Source: Chryseobacterium elymi (GTDB lineage Bacteria > Bacteroidota > Bacteroidia > Flavobacteriales > Weeksellaceae). From it: 44,032 nt of DNA. Within the stretch, counting starts at the first letter, position 1, and every line of letters begins with the position of its first letter. Of this stretch, positions 42,595 through 44,032 are shown one piece after another. The DNA lies in the NCBI RefSeq assembly GCF_003385495.1, contig NZ_QNUH01000025.1:1-44032 (forward strand). The letters run 5' to 3'. A program made the translations under genes and the position numbers. The notes below the pieces were generated by a model. That model was not told the origin of the DNA, did no database searches, and was given only the letters and a program-made list of their open reading frames with translations.

Positions 42595-43134
42595 TTATCT
42601 TTGCTTAAATACAAATGCATCATCATCATTGTCTCTTAGTTTATTTACATACCAAGCTTCAAAATCATTTAATTTTAATAGATCGACCTTTTCTAGAGTA
42701 TCAAGATTTTTTGATTCATTTTGTATAAAAATGAATATTTTTTCATATGTTTCAGCAATATTTAATAGCTCTTTAAGGATTAACTTTATACTTTCAAAAT
42801 CTATTCCCATTGTCCCAACTATAAAAATATCATAGCTTTCAATCTCATTTATAATTGCATAAACTAACTGGTTAAATACATCAATAATTTCTTTAGGCTT
42901 TATAAATTCTAAATTGTATTTTTTAATTAATTTTTCATAGTTCTCAATAGATAAATCCTTATTATCTATATATTCTGAGATTTTAATAGAATTATGAAAA
43001 GGTAAATTAATATAAAAGATTTTTTTTGAAGGATCTAACTTGTTATCTTGTGATAAGTAATTATTAAACATTACATATACACTTCCAATCTCTAAATCGA
43101 TATTTTTATTAAAAATCATTATTTGTTTATACAT
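42595..43134 (-). CDS. Unknown protein, immunity candidate for the ParB-like tip
   Basis: 179 residues, lysine-, isoleucine- and asparagine-rich. No signal peptide or membrane span. The pattern of beta strands and helices (IFYINLPFHNSI, YDIFIVGTMGIDFESIKLIL, KIFIFIQNESK) suggests an alpha/beta fold, but I recognise no family. It starts 4 bp after the Rhs toxin tip ends, the expected place and size for a cognate immunity gene. It is strongly AT-rich compared with genes outside the array. Confidence 0.65.
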   Translation of the reverse strand: MYKQIMIFNKNIDLEIGSVYVMFNNYLSQDNKLDPSKKIFYINLPFHNSIKISEYIDNKDLSIENYEKLIKKYNLEFIKPKEIIDVFNQLVYAIINEIESYDIFIVGTMGIDFESIKLILKELLNIAETYEKIFIFIQNESKNLDTLEKVDLLKLNDFEAWYVNKLRDNDDDAFVFKQR

Positions 43135-43138
43135 TATT

Positions 43139-44032
43139 TTATTTTACGGGTAGTTTATAAACTTTATAATTATCTATTAAAGGATTTCTTCTTATAAAGT
43201 TTCCTTTATTGATAATTTCCTCAATATATTTAAAATTGCCACTTTCTATTCCATATTTAATAGCTGCATTCATTCTGTGATTTCCATCTGTTAAAATATA
43301 TTTTCCTTCATAAATATATCCTGCTCCTCCGGTGGGCTTGTAGGTGCCATTTGACATTTGTTCAAAATATTCGGCAACTTTAGCTGGATTAATTCCTCTT
43401 TGAGTACTTAAAATACCGTTCGCTTCTGCTTCTGCAGAAATTTTTGAAATTATAGAAACTTCTTCTACAGCACCTGCAACATTTCCAATTCTCCCATATC
43501 CTCCAAACATATTATATCCTCCGCCACCAAAATCCTGCATTATTTCTATATGAGAGCTATTCATCAATCTAAAAGACCTATCTAAGCTAGATTCTCCTTC
43601 ATTATAAAAAGGATTATCACGGTTAGCTCTGTATTCTTCCATTGGATTATAATTAGCACCTGTTATTAATCCAAATAATCTAACTCCGTCGGCATCATAA
43701 TCAGCAATCCTTTCAGCAGGGCCAACCTCTAATCGGCCTGAGCTTTTTTTACCTCCTCCAAATAGACTTTTGAAGAAATTTTTAACAGATTGCCAAGTAC
43801 CTGGTTTAGGGCCATTACCTTGGGTTCCTCCACCTCCACCTTGATCTCCATCTGCAAAGCTAAAGGCAGCATAATTCGTAGATCCAAAAGAGCCGTTTCC
43901 ATATAATAATGTTGTGTTCCGGTCAAAATCTCCGTTGAAAGCAGAATGTTCTCCATAAAAACTCCTTGGGTTATAGGGTGCTCTTCCGTCAGGATCTACA
44001 AAATTAACCGGATTATTGAAGGCATAATTATA
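43139..44032 (-). CDS. Rhs protein C-terminal end with ParB-like toxin tip (partial)
   Basis: The frame is open from the window edge to the stop at 43139, at least 297 codons; the N-terminal part lies outside. It starts in the Rhs core YNYAFNNPVNFVDPDG, then the spacer GRAPYNPRSFYGEHSAF shared with cassette 3, then a unique glycine-rich linker (GGGGGTQGNGPKPGT; FFKSLFGGGKKSSG) and VGPAERIADYDADGVRLFGL. The last 90 residues, with GINPAKVAEYFEQM and ILTDGNHRMNAAIKYG, match the pattern of the ParB/Srx nuclease-like fold. Nuclease or ATPase-type toxicity is inferred. The gene is the best candidate for an expressed, full-length Rhs in this array. Confidence 0.8.
   Translation of the reverse strand, partial: YNYAFNNPVNFVDPDGRAPYNPRSFYGEHSAFNGDFDRNTTLLYGNGSFGSTNYAAFSFADGDQGGGGGTQGNGPKPGTWQSVKNFFKSLFGGGKKSSGRLEVGPAERIADYDADGVRLFGLITGANYNPMEEYRANRDNPFYNEGESSLDRSFRLMNSSHIEIMQDFGGGGYNMFGGYGRIGNVAGAVEEVSIISKISAEAEANGILSTQRGINPAKVAEYFEQMSNGTYKPTGGAGYIYEGKYILTDGNHRMNAAIKYGIESGNFKYIEEIINKGNFIRRNPLIDNYKVYKLPVK
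43839..44032. repeat. 194-bp direct repeat E, copy 2 (truncated by window edge)
   Basis: Second copy of the Rhs junction/spacer repeat; see 41284-41477. Offset 2555 bp. Confidence 0.85.

Noticed and set aside
43729..43956. 75-codon minus-strand frame near the window end
   Set aside because: It is in another frame within the Rhs gene; the continuous Rhs frame from 44032 to 43139 explains the region.
39086..44032. CRISPR array as explanation of the repeats
   Set aside because: Repeats are 167-200 bp, occur only in pairs and include coding sequence; there are no short evenly spaced repeats or cas genes in the window.

Overview
The window looks like a chromosomal piece of a Bacteroidota bacterium of the order Flavobacteriales, most likely Chryseobacterium or a close relative (Weeksellaceae). 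This placement is inferred. It rests on an AT-rich genome with few Shine-Dalgarno sites, many -7 boxes of the Bacteroidota type TAnnTTTG, a mevalonate-pathway HMG-CoA synthase, a TonB-dependent receptor, a YpdA-type bacillithiol reductase, Rhs proteins with the DPDG junction, and several families of short intergenic repeats I associate with this group.

Region 1 (1-8140) is mostly housekeeping on the + strand: a Gre-like factor, thyA overlapping a lipoprotein gene, an operon of a serine hydrolase, a small unknown protein and an M1 aminopeptidase, then HMG-CoA synthase. Region 2 (8209-12850) is an aldehyde/alcohol oxidation locus: a divergent AraC-family regulator, an AldB/ExaC-type aldehyde dehydrogenase, a zinc alcohol dehydrogenase and a DUF779 protein. 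Two direct repeats 21 bp apart sit where an AraC-type activator should bind. A GC-rich structured element lies between the two dehydrogenase genes.

Region 3 (13047-22026) holds a dicarboxylate/amino-acid symporter, cbpA-cbpM, a YcxB-like membrane protein, a CBS-like PLP enzyme, an FtsX/LolE-type permease head-to-head with a NamZ-type (DUF1343) muramidase, and an operon of a thioredoxin-like lipid- or envelope-side protein, a DUF3575 barrel and a small membrane protein. Region 4 (22216-24721) has two identical tRNA-Phe genes, each with its own promoter and terminator, bracketing an HxlR regulator, an esterase and an isochorismatase-family hydrolase: a compact insertion-like cassette.

Region 5 (24830-38996) is metabolic and envelope genes: an OlsF-like two-domain acyltransferase with lysC, fbp overlapping menC, a DUF900 hydrolase, glnS, an MFS transporter, a TonB-dependent receptor, YpdA and a lipoprotein.

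Region 6 (39086-44032, minus strand, running off the window edge) is the most unusual part. It is a serial array of Rhs C-terminal cassettes: a live-looking Rhs end with a ParB-like toxin tip and an unknown immunity candidate, a degraded Rhs head with a CPCC immunity-type protein, an orphan Rhs core with a glycine-zipper membrane tip plus an STM3941-like membrane immunity candidate, and a last short-tailed Rhs fragment. Three pairs of direct repeats (offsets of about 2555, 757 and 781 bp) mark the joints. This is what repeated capture and displacement of toxin/immunity modules by recombination would leave behind.
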